Part shown: positions 60,284 to 64,000 of the stretch, piece after piece | Layout: each line of letters begins with the position of its first letter | Position numbering within the stretch: the stretch's first letter is position 1 | DNA from: Noviherbaspirillum aerium | GTDB lineage: Bacteria; Pseudomonadota; Gammaproteobacteria; Burkholderiales; Burkholderiaceae_D | Reading direction: 5' to 3' | Length of the DNA: 64,000 bases | NCBI RefSeq assembly: GCF_008929045.1 | Contig: NZ_VFAH01000009.1 | Coordinates: 172,126-236,125, forward strand | Notes under the pieces: model-generated | The model's input: the letters and a program-made list of their open reading frames with translations, nothing else | What the model was told of the DNA's origin: nothing | Database searches by the model: none | Program-made: the position numbers and the translations under genes

Positions 60284-61814
60284 CGGTCACGGGGATCTTC
60301 GACAGATTGCCTGTCGAAATGCGTTCCTGCCATTCCTTCGGACCGGTGTTGTGCACCGAGATGCCGTTGGAATCGACGGCCACCGTCACCGGCATGTCCT
60401 TGACTTCGAACTCGTAGATGGCTTCCATGCCGAGGTCTTCGAAGCCGACCACCTTCGCGCCCTTGATCGCCTTCGACACCAGATAGGCGGAGCCGCCGAC
60501 GGCCATCAGGTAAGCCGACTGGTGCTTCTTGATCGACTCGATCGCCACCGGACCGCGCTCTGCCTTGCCGATCATGGAAATCAGGCCGGTCTGTTCCAGC
60601 ATCATGTCGGTGAACTTGTCCATGCGTGTCGCGGTGGTCGGGCCTGCCGGGCCGACGACTTCATCGCGCACCGGATCGACCGGGCCGACGTAGTAGATCA
60701 CGCGGTTGGTGAAGTCCACCGGCAGCTTCTCGCCCTTGGCCAGCATGTCCTGGATGCGCTTGTGCGCCGCATCGCGGCCGGTCAGCATCTTGCCGTTCAA
60801 CAGCAGAGTCTGGCCCGGCTTCCAGGAAGCGACTTCTTCCTTGGTGAGCGTGTCGAGATTGACCACCTTCGACTTCTCGGTGTCGGGTGTCCACTGCACG
60901 TTCGGCCATTCGGACAGTGATGGCGGTTCGATGTAGGTCGGGCCGGAGCCGTCGAGCACGAAATGCGCATGGCGGGTGGCCGCGCAGTTCGGAATCATGG
61001 CCACCGGCTTGGAAGCCGCATGGGTCGGATGCATCATGATCTTCACGTCGAGCACGGTGGTCAGGCCGCCCAGGCCTTGCGCGCCGATGCCGAGCGCATT
61101 GATCTTGTCGCACAGTTCGATGCGCAGTTCTTCGGTCTTGTTTTGCGGACCGCGCTTCTTCAGTTCATACATGTCGATGTCTTCCATCAACACCTGCTTG
61201 GCCATCAGCATCGCGCGCTCGGCGGTGCCGCCGATGCCGATGCCGAGCATGCCCGGCGGACACCAGCCCGCGCCCATGGTCGGCACGGTTTTCAGCACCC
61301 AGTCGACGATGGAGTCGGACGGGTTGAGCATGACGAACTTGGACTTGTTCTCCGAGCCGCCGCCCTTGGCCGCGACCTGCACGTCAACCGTGTTGCCCGG
61401 CACCAGTTCCATGTGCACCACGGCCGGCGTGTTGTCCTTGGTGTTCTTGCGATCGAACTGCGGATCGGCCACCACCGAGGCGCGCAGCACGTTGTCGGGA
61501 TGGTTGTAGCCGCGGCGCACGCCTTCATTGACGGCATCGGTGATCGAGCCCTTGAAACCCTCGAAGCGCACTTCCATGCCGATCTTCAGGAAGACGTTGA
61601 CGATGCCGGTATCCTGGCACAGCGGACGGCGGCCTTCGGCGCACATGCGCGAATTGGTCAGGATCTGCGCGATGGCGTCCTTGGCGGCCGGGCTCTGCTC
61701 GCTTTCATAAGCGCGCGCCAGGTGCTGGATGTAATCGACCGGATGGTAATAGCTGATGTACTGCAGCGCGGCGGCGACCGATTCGATCAGGTCTTCTTGC
61801 TTGATGATAGTCAT
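60276..61814 (-). CDS. Class I (4Fe-4S) fumarate hydratase
   Basis: A 512-residue class I fumarase, single-chain type. Features are ALQYISYYHPVDYIQHL, RPLCQDTGIVNVFLKIG (cluster Cys), GAGWCPPGMLGIGIGG, MIPNCAATRHAHFVLDG (second Cys) and the C-terminal beta subunit region (GPTTATRMDKFTDMMLEQTG). Converts fumarate to malate in the TCA cycle. ATG 61814 is chosen; the frame continues 27 codons upstream without support. It overlaps murI by 8 nt at its 3' end. Confidence 0.93.
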   Translation of the reverse strand: MTIIKQEDLIESVAAALQYISYYHPVDYIQHLARAYESEQSPAAKDAIAQILTNSRMCAEGRRPLCQDTGIVNVFLKIGMEVRFEGFKGSITDAVNEGVRRGYNHPDNVLRASVVADPQFDRKNTKDNTPAVVHMELVPGNTVDVQVAAKGGGSENKSKFVMLNPSDSIVDWVLKTVPTMGAGWCPPGMLGIGIGGTAERAMLMAKQVLMEDIDMYELKKRGPQNKTEELRIELCDKINALGIGAQGLGGLTTVLDVKIMMHPTHAASKPVAMIPNCAATRHAHFVLDGSGPTYIEPPSLSEWPNVQWTPDTEKSKVVNLDTLTKEEVASWKPGQTLLLNGKMLTGRDAAHKRIQDMLAKGEKLPVDFTNRVIYYVGPVDPVRDEVVGPAGPTTATRMDKFTDMMLEQTGLISMIGKAERGPVAIESIKKHQSAYLMAVGGSAYLVSKAIKGAKVVGFEDLGMEAIYEFEVKDMPVTVAVDSNGISVHNTGPKEWQERISTGNLSKIPVTVA

Positions 61815-61833
61815 GATGGTGTGTGAGCGTGAG

Positions 61834-62457
61834 TCAGTGGGAGTTCTTGATATGGTTTGCCGTCGTGCTGGCCATGATCTTGTCGCAATAGGCAATCGCC
61901 ATTGCCGACACCAGGAAGGCGAGATGGATTCCGGTCTGGGCCATCAGCGTCTTGGCGTCATAGGCGCCGGCATTGATGAAGGTCTTGAGCAGGTGGATCG
62001 AGGAAATGCCGATGATCGCGGTGGCCAGCTTGACCTTCAGCACCGAAGCATTCACATGCGACAGCCACTCCGGCTGGTCGGGATGGCTTTCCAGGTTCAT
62101 GCGCGAGACGAAAGTCTCGTAGCCGCCGACGATGACCATGATCAGCAGGTTGGAAATCATGACCACGTCGATGAGGCCGAGCACCACCAGCATGATGGTG
62201 GTTTCATTAAGCTTGGTCGGCTGTTCCGCGCCCTTGATGGCCACGGCCTGGAGAATATGTTCGAGCGCCGCCTGGTTACCGAGCGCCGCGCCGATGAGGT
62301 CGACCAGTTCGACCCAGAAATGGAAAACATACACGCCCTGCGCCAGGATCAGGCCGAGGTACAGCGGCAGCTGCAGCCACCGGCTCATGAAGATCAAATT
62401 CGGCAGGGGACGGATCGGACGAGTCGCTTTGGTGGTTTCGTGATCGAGTTGATTCAT
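61834..62457 (-). CDS. UPF0114/YqhA-family (TIGR00645) membrane protein
   Basis: A 207-residue integral membrane protein with about four helices (WLQLPLYLGLILAQGVYVFH, TIMLVVLGLIDVVMISNLLI, LATAIIGISSIHLLKTFINA, GIHLAFLVSAMAIAYCDKIM) and the conserved SRMNLESHPDQPEWLSHVNA loop. Function unknown. It lies 20 bp upstream of fumarase on the same strand, so the unit UPF0114-fumarase-murI is probably one transcript. Confidence 0.88.
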   Translation of the reverse strand: MNQLDHETTKATRPIRPLPNLIFMSRWLQLPLYLGLILAQGVYVFHFWVELVDLIGAALGNQAALEHILQAVAIKGAEQPTKLNETTIMLVVLGLIDVVMISNLLIMVIVGGYETFVSRMNLESHPDQPEWLSHVNASVLKVKLATAIIGISSIHLLKTFINAGAYDAKTLMAQTGIHLAFLVSAMAIAYCDKIMASTTANHIKNSH

Positions 62458-62523
62458 GAAGTGGTGTTGAAGCCAAAAAAACCGCTACATTTTACACGGG
62501 TCGGCAAATCCTGATCGGCGTTT

Positions 62524-62538
62524 TGGCAGGATGCCTGC
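62524..62538 (+). promoter_or_regulatory. Weak sigma54-like site upstream of acs
   Basis: TGGCAGGATGCCTGC keeps GG and GC at the right spacing but lies 184 bp from the ATG and lacks TTGC; treated as possible only. Confidence 0.2.
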
Positions 62539-62721
62539 GCGCCGGACAAGGCTGAGAATTCTCAAGGGAAGGCCATGGGAAAACGCTATAAACCGTGATA
62601 AGACAGACAATTTGGCACCGTGGCGCTGAAGACGTCGGCAAGGCGCGCAAGGCAATGTAAGGCTTCAGTAAGCGTATAAGCTTACCTTGATGGCAAACAA
62701 ACATCCCGGCAGGAGACCACC

Positions 62722-64000
<1,279 letters not shown>

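Overview
The window is a GC-rich bacterial chromosome segment. Gene content (PilU-type pilus ATPase, class I fumarase, glutamate racemase, UPF0114/TIGR00645 protein, acetyl-CoA synthetase, PRC-barrel and DUF883 stress proteins) and compact 4-nt-overlap operons suggest a betaproteobacterium of the Burkholderiales, probably Oxalobacteraceae (Herbaspirillum/Noviherbaspirillum/Massilia type). This is an inference from family recognition; there is no rRNA in the window. No prophage, insertion sequence, CRISPR array or plasmid backbone is visible.

Layout. 0-6 kb: a small Gly/Ser lipoprotein, a sigma54-dependent response regulator and, convergent to it, a multi-PAS hybrid histidine kinase, then 1.4 kb without a convincing gene. 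7-33 kb: a mosaic of surface-glycan enzymes (glycosyltransferase-mutase fusion, two GT9 transferases, GmhB-type phosphatase, SDR, GT4, another GT-B transferase, GT2, carbamoyltransferase, UDP-glucuronate decarboxylase) interleaved with stress genes (three PRC-barrel proteins, a frame-disrupted DUF421 gene, a 5'-truncated Ku, hemerythrin, MscS channel, HbpS/GlcG protein, an Atm1-type ABC exporter, an SRPBCC-Hsp20 fusion and a SemiSWEET-like protein). 33-37 kb: small metabolic genes (alpha/beta hydrolase, GST-ferredoxin-STAS operon, aspartoacylase-like hydrolase). 37-42 kb: an amidoligase operon (C39-like peptidase, RimK-type ATP-grasp, GCS2 ligase, N-formylglutamate amidohydrolase-like) whose genes overlap by exactly 4 nt. 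43-45 kb: an entericidin-type lipoprotein, a DUF883 protein and pilU. 45.8-51.1 kb: a synthase-dependent exopolysaccharide locus (receiver protein, YaiO-type barrel, HEAT-repeat protein, processive GT2, TIM-barrel-like secreted protein). 51-58 kb: sensor kinase, YflT-like stress protein, PAS-GGDEF-EAL and HDOD proteins and two lipoproteins. 58.4-64 kb: tRNA-His with terminator, an SOS-box-like site, then housekeeping genes.

The most unifying signal is a set of -24/-12 (sigma54) promoter-like sites, with GG and GC 12 bp apart, at normal distance upstream of about ten genes: hemerythrin, GT4, GT2, carbamoyltransferase operon, amidoligase operon, entericidin, SRPBCC-Hsp20, two lipoproteins and a membrane protein. 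With a sigma54 activator and a sensor kinase at the window's left edge, this suggests a local regulon joining envelope glycan synthesis and stress protection. Other notable points are a dispersed ~70-bp repeat (two copies), a decayed patch at 10.9-12.6 kb, two domain fusions and a degenerate GGDEF domain.
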